Assembly: GCA_004298675.1 (NCBI GenBank) | Contig: SCRI01000087.1 | Coordinates: 1-41,808, forward strand | Reading direction: 5' to 3' | From: a bacterium | GTDB lineage: Bacteria; Vulcanimicrobiota; Vulcanimicrobiia; Vulcanimicrobiales; SCRA01 | Length of the DNA stretch: 41,808 bases | Part shown: positions 13,520 through 22,575 of the stretch, one piece after another | Layout of the letters: each line of letters starts with the position of its first letter | How positions within the stretch are numbered: the first letter of the stretch is position 1 | Made by a program: the position numbers and the translations under genes | Notes under the pieces: model-generated | Told to the model about the DNA's origin: nothing | The model's database searches: none | Seen by the model: the letters and a program-made list of their open reading frames with translations, nothing else

Positions 13520-14139
13520 TGCCCGCGGCGCAGCGGCCGGCATACTTCGTCTATCGCGAGCGCGTTGGATATCGGCTGCTGCGCCGGATCATGGACGTGG
13601 CGGTTGCGCTGCTGGCATTGCTGCTGCTGGCTCCGGTGCTGGCAGCGGCCATCGCAGCGATCGCGCTCGACGACGGTGCCCCGGTCCTGTTCCGCCAACG
13701 GCGGGTGGGCCGCTTCGAGCGCACCTTCACTATCTACAAGCTGCGGACGATGCGGCGGGAGAGCTGCGGCGACGCCTATACCGCGCGCGCCGGCGGCGAT
13801 GCGCGCGTCACCCGCGTGGGGCGTTGGTTGCGCAAGCTCTCGATCGACGAGATTCCGCAGCTCTTCAACGTGCTGCGCGGCGAGATGTCGCTGGTGGGCC
13901 CGCGTCCGGAGATGCCGTTCATCGTGGCGCGCTACCAGCCGTGGCAGCACGTGCGCCATCTGGCCCGGCCCGGAATCACCTGCATCTGGCAGACGCGCTG
14001 CCGTTCCACGATTCCGCTAGAGCGGCCCGAAGCCACGGCGTTGGATCTAGAGTACATGCGGCGTGCGTCCCTGCTGACCGACGGGGTCCTGTTGGCGCAA
14101 ACGCTGAGTGCGGTGCTCACGGCGCGCGGCGCGTATTGA
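13519..14139 (+). CDS. Initiating sugar-phosphate transferase (undecaprenyl-phosphate, Bac_transf family)
   Basis: A 206-aa protein of the PglC/WcaJ catalytic-domain type. One N-terminal hydrophobic segment (about 25-50) is followed by the conserved core: F-R-Q-R-R-V-G-R, then I-Y-K-L-R-T-M-R, then L-S-I-D-E-I-P-Q-L-F-N-V-L-R-G-E-M-S-L-V-G-P-R-P. R-P-G-I-T-C-I-W-Q comes later. These enzymes move a sugar 1-phosphate from a UDP-sugar onto undecaprenyl phosphate and start repeat-unit assembly. The short length means it lacks the multi-TM N-terminal domain of WcaJ. Which sugar is used is not visible. It is coupled to the export gene by a 1-nt overlap. Confidence 0.92.
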   Translation: MPAAQRPAYFVYRERVGYRLLRRIMDVAVALLALLLLAPVLAAAIAAIALDDGAPVLFRQRRVGRFERTFTIYKLRTMRRESCGDAYTARAGGDARVTRVGRWLRKLSIDEIPQLFNVLRGEMSLVGPRPEMPFIVARYQPWQHVRHLARPGITCIWQTRCRSTIPLERPEATALDLEYMRRASLLTDGVLLAQTLSAVLTARGAY

Positions 14140-14162
14140 AACAGCCTTATATGAGGAGCACG

Positions 14163-15476
14163 ATGTCCAAGAAGATCTGCATCGTCGGAACGGGCTATGT
14201 GGGCATGGCCAGCGCTATCGGTCTGGCGGAGCTCGGCTGGAGCGTCACCGGCTACGACATCATGGGCGAGCGCATTGCCGGCTTGCGCGCCGGTATCACG
14301 CCCTATCGCGAAGCCGGTATCGACGAGCCGTTGCATCGTCACCTAGCCTCGGGCGCGCTTTCATTCGTGACCGATCTCGCCGCCGCCGTGCGCGGTGCGC
14401 GCATCGTGATCCTCACGGTGGGAACGCCCTCCAGTGCCGATGGCTCCGCGGACCTGAGCGCGTTGAACGCCGCCGTCGAAGCGTTGCTGCATGTGCCGTT
14501 GGCACCGGCGGCAATCGTCGCGGTACGCTCGACGGTCCCCGTAGGCACCTCCGACGACCTGGCCGCGCGCTTAGCCGGACGAGCCCGCGTCGTCTACGCG
14601 CCGGAGTTTCTGCGCGAGGGCTCGGCGCTGCGAGACTTTCTGCACCCGGACCGCATCGTGGTGGGGACGGACTCGATTGGAGCGGCCACGGCCTACGCCG
14701 CGCTCTTCGAAGCGCTGGATGCCCCGGTCCTGATGACCTCGCGGCGCAATGCCGAGCTGATCAAGGGCGTCTCCAACGCCTTCCTGGCACTGAAGATCAG
14801 CTTTGCCAACGAGATCGCCAACCTCTGCGACGAGGTGGGCGCGGACTCCGGTGACGTGCTGCGCGGCGTAGGGTACGATCGCCGCATCGGCGGCGCGTTC
14901 CTGGCGCCGGGCATCGGCTTCGGCGGACCATGTTTCGAAAAGGACGTCAAGAGCCTGCGCCATGTTGCCGAGGGCGCCGGCACCGGCTACGAGCTGCTGC
15001 GCGCCGTGCTGCGCGTGAACGATGCGCAGCCTCTGCGCGTGGTCGCCGCGCTGGAGCGCGAGTTAGGCGGCTTGAAGGGCCGGACCATCGCGGTTTGGGG
15101 GCTGGCGTTCAAAGCCGGCACCGACGACGTGCGCGATTCGCTGGCGCTGCGCGTGCTGGAAGAGCTCTCGCGGCGCGGTGCGCGCGCCGTGGCTTACGAT
15201 CCGGCGGTGCGATCGGCGGCGCTGCCCCAAGGCTGCCGGATCGCGGCGAGCGCGCTGGAAGCCACCAATCGCGCCGATGCGCTGCTGTTGCTCACCGAGT
15301 GGCCGTCGTTCCGTGAGATCGATCCGGCTGCGCTAGCCGCATCGCTGCGGCGCGGGCTGGTCGTGGACGGACGCAATCTCTTGGACCCCGAGCGCTTCGC
15401 CGCGGCTGGGCTGCGGTATCGCGGGATCGGCCGGAGCCTCGATCCCGCTGCGCGCAGCCTAGCCGTTGCCGGTTGA
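14163..15476 (+). CDS. ugd: UDP-glucose 6-dehydrogenase
   Basis: A 437-aa NAD-dependent dehydrogenase. It has the Rossmann motif V-G-T-G-Y-V-G at the N-terminus, K201 in A-E-L-I-K-G, and catalytic Cys257 in G-I-G-F-G-G-P-C-F-E-K-D. Cap-domain motifs include W-G-L-A-F-K and D-D-V-R-D-S. It oxidises UDP-glucose to UDP-glucuronate. GDP-mannose or UDP-ManNAc use is possible in this superfamily, but the decarboxylase at 23341 supports UDP-glucuronate. ATG 14163 is preferred (AGGAG at 14154); an in-frame ATG at 14151 would swallow the RBS. Confidence 0.9.
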   Translation: MSKKICIVGTGYVGMASAIGLAELGWSVTGYDIMGERIAGLRAGITPYREAGIDEPLHRHLASGALSFVTDLAAAVRGARIVILTVGTPSSADGSADLSALNAAVEALLHVPLAPAAIVAVRSTVPVGTSDDLAARLAGRARVVYAPEFLREGSALRDFLHPDRIVVGTDSIGAATAYAALFEALDAPVLMTSRRNAELIKGVSNAFLALKISFANEIANLCDEVGADSGDVLRGVGYDRRIGGAFLAPGIGFGGPCFEKDVKSLRHVAEGAGTGYELLRAVLRVNDAQPLRVVAALERELGGLKGRTIAVWGLAFKAGTDDVRDSLALRVLEELSRRGARAVAYDPAVRSAALPQGCRIAASALEATNRADALLLLTEWPSFREIDPAALAASLRRGLVVDGRNLLDPERFAAAGLRYRGIGRSLDPAARSLAVAG

Positions 15477-15491
15477 GAAGGGAAGCGAGTC

Positions 15492-16820
15492 ATGGAATTC
15501 AAGGACGCATTGGAGATACTCTGGAGACGCCGTACCGCCGTCTTGTACGTGCTGCTTCTGGGCGTGATCGCCGGCCTCGCGGCGTATCTGCTGGTGCCGC
15601 GCATGTATCAGGCCACGGCCTCGACGCTAATCGTCGGGCAGGCGGTGGGGCGCGATCCGTCGATGAGCAGTCTCGACATGCCGACGCTGGTGCAGAGCGA
15701 GTCGGTGATCGACGCCGTCAAGCGCAAGCTGCACCTGCGGGTGCCGTTGCCGGTCATGCAATCGCGCATCGCGGCGAAGATCTCGCTCGGCTCGAGCGTC
15801 ATGCCCATCACGTATCAGGATCCGGATCCGCGGCAGGCCGTCGTCGTCACCAATGCGCTGGCAGCGGCTCTGGTGAGCTACTATCGCCAAATCTCAGGTA
15901 CGCGCTACGATGACCTCGCGCACTTCCTCAACAACGGCATGCAGCGCGAGCGCTCGCGCATGGAGGATCTCGACCGCAAGCTGCAAGAGGCGGCGGTCAA
16001 GGATCCCGCCGTCGGCCAAGCGCAGGCCACCGACGTCATCACCGGCCGGCTCCTGGCGCTGCAGGTCGAGCGCCAGCAAATCGAGGCGACGTTAGCCGGA
16101 CATCAGGCTGAAGCCGCCATCGAAGCGCGTCAATTGGAGCAGGTCCGTCCGTTGATCGACCAAGAGTTGGCCGATCGCGATCCCGCCTACAAAGCGCTGG
16201 CGGATCAGGCAGGGAAGGATCGCGCCCAACTGCGCGTCGACCGCGCGCAGTATACGGACAAGTATCCCGGCTTGCCGGGTCTGGAAGAGAAGGTAGCGCG
16301 TGAGAGTGCGGCGCTGACGGCGGCTGCCAAAGAGGCCGATGCGCGCCCGCCCGTGGCCAGCGCCACCTTTATGGCCCTGATGCAGAACAAGGGGCGCACC
16401 GATGCGCAACTCGCGGCCGATCGTGCGCAGCTCACGGCCATCGACGATCAGATCGGGCAGGCCCAGGCGCACCTCACGGCCATCCCGGGTCTGGGCGTGA
16501 AGATCGCCGCGCTGCGGCGCGATCGCGACGCGGCCAGCGCCGCGTATCAGCAGATGGCGCAGCGCTTGACCACCACGCTCTCCGATCAGGCCGAGGCGGC
16601 GGCGTTGGGCTCCGTGGTAGTCATCGACCGCGCGCGCTCCGCGCAGAGCGTCGTCTCCAAGCACGGCGCGCTGCTGGTGGCGGGTGCCGTGCTCGGTTTT
16701 CTCGTCCTTGGCATCACACTGGCCTTCTTGCTCGAGATCACCGACGTCAGGCTGCGTACGCCGCGTTCGGTTGAGGATCTGTACGGCCGGCCGGTCATCG
16801 CAACGATCGGCCGGGCCTAG
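15492..16820 (+). CDS. Wzz-type polysaccharide chain-length/co-polymerase protein
   Basis: A 442-aa protein with the classic Wzz layout. A cytoplasmic stub (M-E-F-K-D-A-L-E-I-L-W-R-R-R) precedes TM1 at 16-35. A long periplasmic region rich in Gln/Ala/Arg heptads (about 130-340) is predicted to be coiled-coil. TM2 lies at about 393-415, then a short cytoplasmic tail with R-S-V-E-D-L-Y-G-R-P-V-I-A-T-I. It controls polymer length and couples polymerisation to export. The ATPase half of tyrosine-kinase Wzc is absent here and is supplied by the next gene as a separate protein, as in CapA/CapB systems. Confidence 0.9.
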   Translation: MEFKDALEILWRRRTAVLYVLLLGVIAGLAAYLLVPRMYQATASTLIVGQAVGRDPSMSSLDMPTLVQSESVIDAVKRKLHLRVPLPVMQSRIAAKISLGSSVMPITYQDPDPRQAVVVTNALAAALVSYYRQISGTRYDDLAHFLNNGMQRERSRMEDLDRKLQEAAVKDPAVGQAQATDVITGRLLALQVERQQIEATLAGHQAEAAIEARQLEQVRPLIDQELADRDPAYKALADQAGKDRAQLRVDRAQYTDKYPGLPGLEEKVARESAALTAAAKEADARPPVASATFMALMQNKGRTDAQLAADRAQLTAIDDQIGQAQAHLTAIPGLGVKIAALRRDRDAASAAYQQMAQRLTTTLSDQAEAAALGSVVVIDRARSAQSVVSKHGALLVAGAVLGFLVLGITLAFLLEITDVRLRTPRSVEDLYGRPVIATIGRA

Positions 16821-16850
16821 CGACACGTGCACAACGGGGAGGGATCGACC

Positions 16851-17498
16851 GTGGAACAACACTTGCAAGAGAATTACCGCCTCCTGCGCGTCTCCGTCGA
16901 AGCGCTGGTGGCCGCGCCGGGGCTGATCGTCGTCTCGTCGGCGCTGAGCGGCGACGGCAAGACCGAGGTCGCGTGCGGACTCGCCCGCGCGCTGGCTGAG
17001 TGCGGCCACAAGACCGCGCTGATCGACACCAACTGGCAGCATCCCAGCGTGGCGGCGAGTCTGGGGATCGATGAGATTGCACCGGTCATGCAGCTCGATC
17101 GTATCGCGGACTCCGGCCGCAACGGCGCGGTGAAGAATCTCGAGGCGATCTCGGTGGCCGACCAGCGCTTCCCCGCGCTGATCTCCACGCCGGTCATGCA
17201 GGCGCTGATCGCGGATCTGCATTCGCGCTATCACTACACGATCATCGATTCGGCTTCGATCAACGTGGGCATGGCTGGACTGCAGTTTGCACGTTTCGCC
17301 GACGGCGTGCTGCTGGCGGTGCGTTTGGGCCGCGCTCCCAAACCTGCCGACAAGATGGCGATCGGGACCCTCGAGCGCGTGGGTGCGCGCGTGCTCGGCA
17401 TCGTGGCCACGGGTGCGCAGGAGCACACGCCCAAGAGCACGAGCATGGCCGCGTTCGAGCAGGAGCCCGCACGTGTAGCGGTCGGCGTGGGCGTGTGA
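16851..17498 (+). CDS. CpsD/CapB-like ATPase, probably not a tyrosine autokinase
   Basis: A 215-aa P-loop protein. It opens E-Q-H-L-Q-E-N-Y-R-L-L-R, like the E-x-x-R-x-L-R-T helix of BY-kinases. Walker A is S-G-D-G-K-T-E (33-39). Walker A' reads L-I-D-T-N-W-Q-H-P (D59-T-N61) where D-x-D-x-R-x-P is usual, so the second Asp is lost. Walker B is I-I-D133. The C-terminus has no tyrosine cluster. It probably partners the Wzz protein as a structural or ATP-binding regulator. GTG 16851 has GGGGAGGG seven nt upstream; an earlier GTG at 16827 is less well placed. The end overlaps the flippase start by 4 nt. Confidence 0.78.
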   Translation: MEQHLQENYRLLRVSVEALVAAPGLIVVSSALSGDGKTEVACGLARALAECGHKTALIDTNWQHPSVAASLGIDEIAPVMQLDRIADSGRNGAVKNLEAISVADQRFPALISTPVMQALIADLHSRYHYTIIDSASINVGMAGLQFARFADGVLLAVRLGRAPKPADKMAIGTLERVGARVLGIVATGAQEHTPKSTSMAAFEQEPARVAVGVGV

Positions 17499-18895
17499 GC
17501 AATTTCGCGCGCGTGCTCCGGAACGCCGCCAACCTCGGCACGGCCGAGGCGGCGGGGAGAGCCGTCGGCTTCGTGCGGACGGTGGTGCTCGCGCGCGTGC
17601 TCCACGCCGCTGGATACGGTACGTTCGCCGCCGCCATGGCGTTTGGCGTGCTGCTGGCAGCGCTGGCCGAAGCGGGGTTGTCGTACTTCACGGCGCGGGA
17701 GGTCGCGCGTGCGCCGCATGCGGCGCGGCGGTTGGTGTGGACGGCGTACGTACTGCACGCGGCGCTGTGCGTGGCGGCGCTCGCGCTGGGGTTGGCGGTG
17801 CTTCCGCTCTTCCGTTTCAGCGGTCAGGAGGCACTGGCCGCCATGCTGCTGCTGGCGGGTGCCTGCGCCGACGGCATGACGGGGCAGGCGCTGGCGCTCT
17901 TCCGTGGGCGTCAGCGCATGGGCGTGGAGGCGCGCGTGGTGACGTTTGGGCGCTTCGTGCTGCTGATCGGCGTGATCGCCGTCGCGGTCTTCGCGCCGAC
18001 GGTGCTGTGGGCCGCTGCGGTGACCGCGGTAGGCTCCGCCCTCACCGCCGCGATCGCCCTGACCGTTGCCGCGCTAGCCGAACGTCCGGTGCGCCCGAAG
18101 CGGCGCGAACTGGCGGCGGTGGCGCGTGCGGCGCTGCCGTTCGCGGCCAGCGGGTTGCTGAGCATGATCTATTTTCGCGTCGACGTGCTGCTGCTGCGCA
18201 TGCTCGGCATCGCCGACGCTCCCATCGGCGCCTACTCCGCCGCCTATCGCGTGATGGAGGCGCCGCGCTCGGCGCCGGGTGTCGTGGCTTCGGGCTTCTT
18301 CCCGGAGGCGGCGCGGCTGGCGCGCGAGGGCGACCGCGGCCGGCTGCTGAGCCTGGGGGCTCGTTCGTTGACGCTGGTGGTGGCCGCCGTGGTGCCGTTG
18401 TCGGTGGCGTTCGTCTCCGCACCCGCCTTCATCACACGCACGCTCTTTGGCGTGGACTTCTCCGGATCGGCGGAGCTGCTACGCATCCTGGCGCCGATGC
18501 CGGTGCTGATGGCGATGAATGCCATCGCTATCGCGTTGGTCAACGCTTCCGGTGGACAGCGTCGCGTGGTGACCATCTTCTCGGTCTGCACGGCGGTCAA
18601 CGTGGGCGCCAATCTACTGCTGATTCCGCTACTGGGCGTCACCGGTGCGGCCATCGCCACGGTGCTCACGGAAGCCGTGGAGCTGGTGGCATTCGTCCTC
18701 TGGATACGCGCCAACTTCGGCGCGCTGCGCGCACCGCTGACCGGCGTTGCGGTGGCGGGTGCCACGGCGCTGGCGGCTGCCGCCTTCGTGCCGGGGGCAC
18801 AGGGGCTCTGGCGCATCGTGGTCGCGACCGCCGCCTACCTGGGCGTGCTGGTGCCGCTGCTGCTGATAGCGCGCCGTGGAGTAGCGGCGGTATGA
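17495..18895 (+). CDS. Polysaccharide flippase (Wzx/MATE-like)
   Basis: A 466-aa integral membrane protein with about 12-14 hydrophobic helices. Polar linkers such as G-R-A-V-G-F-V-R-T-V-V-L-A-R-V-L-H-A-A-G-Y fall at helix 1-2, as in the polysaccharide_synt family of the MOP superfamily. It should flip the undecaprenyl-linked repeat unit across the inner membrane. The GTG start overlaps the previous stop (GTGA), and the stop overlaps the next ATG (ATGA). Position and size fit Wzx. Confidence 0.87.
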   Translation: MSNFARVLRNAANLGTAEAAGRAVGFVRTVVLARVLHAAGYGTFAAAMAFGVLLAALAEAGLSYFTAREVARAPHAARRLVWTAYVLHAALCVAALALGLAVLPLFRFSGQEALAAMLLLAGACADGMTGQALALFRGRQRMGVEARVVTFGRFVLLIGVIAVAVFAPTVLWAAAVTAVGSALTAAIALTVAALAERPVRPKRRELAAVARAALPFAASGLLSMIYFRVDVLLLRMLGIADAPIGAYSAAYRVMEAPRSAPGVVASGFFPEAARLAREGDRGRLLSLGARSLTLVVAAVVPLSVAFVSAPAFITRTLFGVDFSGSAELLRILAPMPVLMAMNAIAIALVNASGGQRRVVTIFSVCTAVNVGANLLLIPLLGVTGAAIATVLTEAVELVAFVLWIRANFGALRAPLTGVAVAGATALAAAAFVPGAQGLWRIVVATAAYLGVLVPLLLIARRGVAAV

Positions 18896-20034
18896 ACGTC
18901 GCGCTTGTGGCCCCGCGCTTTCCGCCCTGCTTCGACGGCGTGGGCGATCATGCGGCGCATCTGGCCGAGGCGCTCGCGCGCGCTGGCCACACGGTCACGG
19001 TGTTGAGCGAGGGGCGTCCGCTCCCACAGAGCGCGTACCGCGTCCAAAGCGTGGGCGATGCCTGGAGCACGCGTGCCGTGCGCGAGGTCCATCGCGCGGT
19101 CGGAGCGTGCGGCGCTGATCTGTTGGTCGTGGAGTACACGCCGTTCAACTTCGGTGCGGCGTCGATGGCGCCGGCCGTGCTCCCCAGGATGGCGCGTGCG
19201 CGCGGCATCCGCGCGGCGTTGATCGTTCACGAAGCCTTCCACGCCGAACGCGCCGGCATTCGCAGCCTGGCCAAGCGGCGTTTTCTGGAGGCGCGCGACC
19301 GCCTCGTGCTGGCTGGAGCAGACGCCGTCTGCATCGCGAATGATGCCTTGCGCGAGCGTATCGTGCACGAGCTTCCCGCGCTGCTGAGCCGGGTCGTGAC
19401 GGTGCCCATCGCCGCCAATATCGAGCCGTCGCCGTCACAGAAGTGGCTGCCGCAAACACGCGGGCGCGTGCGCCTGGTGACCTTCGGAGTCGTTGCACGA
19501 CGGCGTAGACTCGAGCTGCAGATCCGCGCCTTGGAGGCGTTGGTGCGCGGCGGCGTCGACGCCGAGCTGCGTGTCGTGGGCAGAGTCTTCGATCGCGAGT
19601 ATGCCGAGGCGTGCCGCCGGCTGGCGGCGGAGCTGGGGATGGGCGCACGTGTGTATCTGCTCGGCACGCTGCCCGGGGAAGAGGTTAGCGCCGAGTTGCT
19701 CGCTGCCGACCTCGCGCTGCACACCGCCGAGGAGGGCTCGATTCCGTCGAGCGGCGCGCTGCTCTGCCTCATGGCGCACGGCCTGCCGATCGTCGCGGCC
19801 GCCACGGTGCACGACGTGGCGCCGTTCACGCTGGCGGTGCGCGGTGTAGCGGCGCAGGCGCCGGCGCTGGCGGCCACCGCCGCGGACTTCCTGCGCGGAG
19901 CGTTGGATCGCGCGGCCGCCGGCGCGCGTTGCCGCGAGATCTACGAATCGAACTACGCCTGGCGCGAGATCGCCGAGCGCGTCGCGGCGCTGGGCGCCAC
20001 CCCACGGAGCGTGCGCTATGCAGCAGGTCTCTGA
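18892..20034 (+). CDS. GT4-like glycosyltransferase with incomplete E-x7-E motif
   Basis: A 380-aa GT-B protein. The N-terminus is V-A-L-V-A-P-R-F-P-P-C-F-D-G-V-G-D-H, a GT4 acceptor-domain start. The second domain begins around V-T-F-G-V-V-A-R-R-R. In the catalytic region, H-T-A-E-E-G-S-I-P-S-S-G-A-L-L, the first Glu is present but the second position is not Glu, so donor binding may differ. ATG 18892 overlaps the flippase stop. The frame is open far upstream, but that part is a shadow of the flippase gene. The 3' end overlaps the next gene by 17 nt. Confidence 0.8.
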   Translation: MNVALVAPRFPPCFDGVGDHAAHLAEALARAGHTVTVLSEGRPLPQSAYRVQSVGDAWSTRAVREVHRAVGACGADLLVVEYTPFNFGAASMAPAVLPRMARARGIRAALIVHEAFHAERAGIRSLAKRRFLEARDRLVLAGADAVCIANDALRERIVHELPALLSRVVTVPIAANIEPSPSQKWLPQTRGRVRLVTFGVVARRRRLELQIRALEALVRGGVDAELRVVGRVFDREYAEACRRLAAELGMGARVYLLGTLPGEEVSAELLAADLALHTAEEGSIPSSGALLCLMAHGLPIVAAATVHDVAPFTLAVRGVAAQAPALAATAADFLRGALDRAAAGARCREIYESNYAWREIAERVAALGATPRSVRYAAGL

Positions 20035-21454
20035 GCGCCTGACACCCGCGGCGATCGTCGTCGCGGCGCTTTTGAGCGTGCTGGCCGTTGCCATGGCCGT
20101 GGGGGCAGGTATCGGCTCGACCAACATCGTCGGAGCGACGCTCTTCCTCTCGGTGGCGCTGTGGTTCGTGCTCTCCTGGCGCATCGGCGTGGCCGCGTTG
20201 ATCGTGATCTCGTGCGTCGACGGGTTCGTCAAACTCGTGCATGCGTCGACTGCCACGTTCTTGCTCAAAGACGTGACGCTGGCGCTCCTGCTGATCGGCA
20301 TGGTGGCGGCGTTGGCGGTCCGCCCGGAGCTGCGGCCGCGCGGCGCGTGGCGGGGCCTGTGGCTCTGGGGGTGCTTCTTCGCGTTCCTCGCGCTCGAGGC
20401 GGTCAGCCCCACGACCTCGCTCTCGCACGGTTTGGCGGGCTTCCGCGCACATGCGCTCTTCGCGCTGCTCTTCGTCGTCGGCGCGGTCTACTTCAACGCG
20501 CCGCAACGCCTCACCAAGATGGCCGATCTCATCGTCGGCGCCATCACCTTCGCCGCGTTGATCGGCATCGTGCAATATCTGATGGGCGATGCTTGGCTCT
20601 CCATCGCCGGCGGCCTCGCGGTAGCCAGCCGTCACTACGTCACCTTCTCTCCGCTGGCTGCACTCCTGCCGGGACAGAGCGGACTGGTGTACCGCGCGTA
20701 TGGCACGCTGGTCGATCCCGAGGCGTTGGGCCTGGCCTGTTCTCTCGGCCTGCTCTACGCGGCCGCCGCGCTCGCACGCGCGCGTGGTCTGAAGACGCTC
20801 TGGCTCGCCGGCGCGATTGCGATCATGATGTCGGGGCTGGTCCTAGCGGGTGCGCGCTCGGCGATGCTGGGTGCCGCGGTGGGCATGGCCGCGCTGCTGA
20901 TCTTCGCCTTTACGCAGGCCTCGTTGCGGCGCATCGCGTGGCTTGCGCTGGTGGTGTGCGCGTTGGCGTTGCCGCTGGGCGTCAAGCTCGGCAACGGCAC
21001 GCTGCAGGAACGCTTGACCGGCGATGCCACGACCTACGCCGCGCAGACCCGCGACCGCAGCGCCAGCCTGGTACTTGCCGCCGTCGCGCGTAAGCCGCTG
21101 GGCATGGGCTTGGGGGCCACCGGCGCCGGCGGAAAATACCGTGGTGAGAGCGACTCCAACCGGCTCGCCGTGGACAACCTTTACCTGGCGTATCTCTACG
21201 AGCTAGGGCCGCTGGGACTGGGCATGCTGGTGGCGCTGCAGCTCGGCTTCTTCGTGCTCACCTATCGCGCGTTGCGCTCGGCTGCAAGCATCGAGACGCG
21301 CGCCACGTATGCCGGCATGGCCGCGGCGCAAGTGGCGCTGCTGGCGGCGGGTTTCATGACGCAGGGCGCGTTCGACTATGCGCCGGTGGCACAGGCGTTC
21401 TGGCTGATGTCCGGCGCGATCGCGCTGCCCGCGCGTGTCGAGGGGCAGGCGTGA
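20018..21454 (+). CDS. O-antigen polymerase/ligase-like membrane protein (Wzy/WaaL type)
   Basis: A 478-aa protein with roughly 11-12 transmembrane helices and a large polar loop. Conserved-looking elements are R-A-Y-G-T-L-V-D-P-E-A-L-G (near 230-242), G-A-R-S-A-M-L-G, and the late G-M-G-L-G-A-T-G...D-N-L-Y-L-A-Y-L-Y-E-L-G. These are typical of Wzy_C (O-antigen ligase/polymerase) proteins. Polymerase is the likelier role, because the operon contains Wzx and Wzz but no other Wzy candidate; a ligase role cannot be excluded by sequence. ATG 20018 lies inside the previous gene's end. Confidence 0.85.
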   Translation: MQQVSERLTPAAIVVAALLSVLAVAMAVGAGIGSTNIVGATLFLSVALWFVLSWRIGVAALIVISCVDGFVKLVHASTATFLLKDVTLALLLIGMVAALAVRPELRPRGAWRGLWLWGCFFAFLALEAVSPTTSLSHGLAGFRAHALFALLFVVGAVYFNAPQRLTKMADLIVGAITFAALIGIVQYLMGDAWLSIAGGLAVASRHYVTFSPLAALLPGQSGLVYRAYGTLVDPEALGLACSLGLLYAAAALARARGLKTLWLAGAIAIMMSGLVLAGARSAMLGAAVGMAALLIFAFTQASLRRIAWLALVVCALALPLGVKLGNGTLQERLTGDATTYAAQTRDRSASLVLAAVARKPLGMGLGATGAGGKYRGESDSNRLAVDNLYLAYLYELGPLGLGMLVALQLGFFVLTYRALRSAASIETRATYAGMAAAQVALLAAGFMTQGAFDYAPVAQAFWLMSGAIALPARVEGQA

Positions 21455-22575
21455 TGCAGGCGATCGTGGTGGGCCATGCCATGATCCGCGCCACCAATCG
21501 CAGCATTTACCGCGCGCTGACACGCCGCGGCGTCGACGTCACGCTGGTAGTGCCCACGCGGTGGCCCACGCCGCTGGGCGATCTGCAGGTCGAGGACGAA
21601 CCGGAGGAGAGCGGCGTGCGCGTGGTGGCGCGCCGGCGTTGGGGGCGTGCTCACTCCAACTGCTACGTGCTCGCGGGGAGCCTTGCTCCGCTGGTTGCGC
21701 CGGGCGCTCCAGCGGCGTTCTACGTGGATGAAGACCCTGCGGGTTTCGCGGCGGGGCAGGCGGCGCGTGCGGCGCGCCGCGCCGGCGCGGGGCTGGTGGT
21801 GTTGGCGATTCAGAACATCTTCAAGCGTTATCCGCCGCCGTTTTCGGCGCTGCAACGCAGCGTGCTGCGCGCCGCACGGGCGGCGGTCTCCACGAGCGCG
21901 CAGGCGGCAAGCGTGCTGCGCCGGCGCGGTTACGGCGGGCCGGTGGTACCGGTGCCTTTCGCTACCGACCTGGCGCCGCTCTCGCCGCGGCAGCGCGAGG
22001 AGGTTCGCGCGCGCTACGGGTTGGGCGCGCCGTTGGCGGGCTACGTCGGGCGTCTGGTGCCGGAGAAGGGTGTCGACACGTTGATTGACGCGCTGGGCGC
22101 GCTGCCCGGCGCGCGCGGCGCGATCGTCGGCGACGGCCCCGCACGCGCCGAGTTGGAGGCGCGAGCCCGCGCCGCTGGTTTGGCGGAGCGGCTGATCTTT
22201 CTTGGCGCGCTGGCCCCCAGCCAAGCGGCGGAGGTCATGGGCGCGCTCGATTGTTTGGTGTTGCCCTCGCGCACGACGCGCGCGTGGTCCGAGCAATTCG
22301 GACGCGTGCTGATCGAGGCCATGGCCTGCGGTGTGCCCGTGGTTGCCAGCGCCGGTGGCGCTATCCCCGAGGTTGTCGGCGACGCCGGCATCTTGGTTGC
22401 GGAGGGCGACGTTTCAGGCTTCGCGCGATCGATCGATCGAGTGCTCTCAACGGGTGCCGGTCGCGATCTCGCGGGGAGGGGGCGCGCGCGGGCTGCGCGC
22501 CTCTTTTCTATCGACGCGGCGGCTGCGGCGCTCCACACCGCGCTGCTCGCCGCCGCGCCTACGGAGGTGGCATGA
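21454..22575 (+). CDS. GT4-family glycosyltransferase
   Basis: A 373-aa GT-B enzyme. The sugar-nucleotide domain starts G-Y-V-G-R-L-V-P-E-K-G-V-D-T-L, followed by G-D-G-P and an intact E280/E288 pair (E-Q-F-G-R-V-L-I-E). A-G-G-A-I-P-E-V-V supports the usual diphosphate-binding loop. The N-terminal domain (G-H-A-M-I-R-A-T-N-R) is less typical. ATG 21454 overlaps the preceding stop (TGATG) and follows a GAGGGG purine run. It is expected to add one of the repeat-unit sugars. Confidence 0.87.
   Translation: MQAIVVGHAMIRATNRSIYRALTRRGVDVTLVVPTRWPTPLGDLQVEDEPEESGVRVVARRRWGRAHSNCYVLAGSLAPLVAPGAPAAFYVDEDPAGFAAGQAARAARRAGAGLVVLAIQNIFKRYPPPFSALQRSVLRAARAAVSTSAQAASVLRRRGYGGPVVPVPFATDLAPLSPRQREEVRARYGLGAPLAGYVGRLVPEKGVDTLIDALGALPGARGAIVGDGPARAELEARARAAGLAERLIFLGALAPSQAAEVMGALDCLVLPSRTTRAWSEQFGRVLIEAMACGVPVVASAGGAIPEVVGDAGILVAEGDVSGFARSIDRVLSTGAGRDLAGRGRARAARLFSIDAAAAALHTALLAAAPTEVA

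Noticed and set aside
16092-17426. Long antisense open frame (about 444 codons) opposite the Wzz and CpsD-like genes
   Set aside because: Arg/His-rich composition without domain motifs; it mirrors the codon structure of the genuine plus-strand genes, as do the long antisense frames at 12266-13543 and 36346-37698.
20018-20034. Frameshift between the glycosyltransferase at 18892 and the polymerase gene because they overlap by 17 nt
   Set aside because: Both proteins are complete and of normal length; overlaps of 1-17 nt are the rule in this operon.
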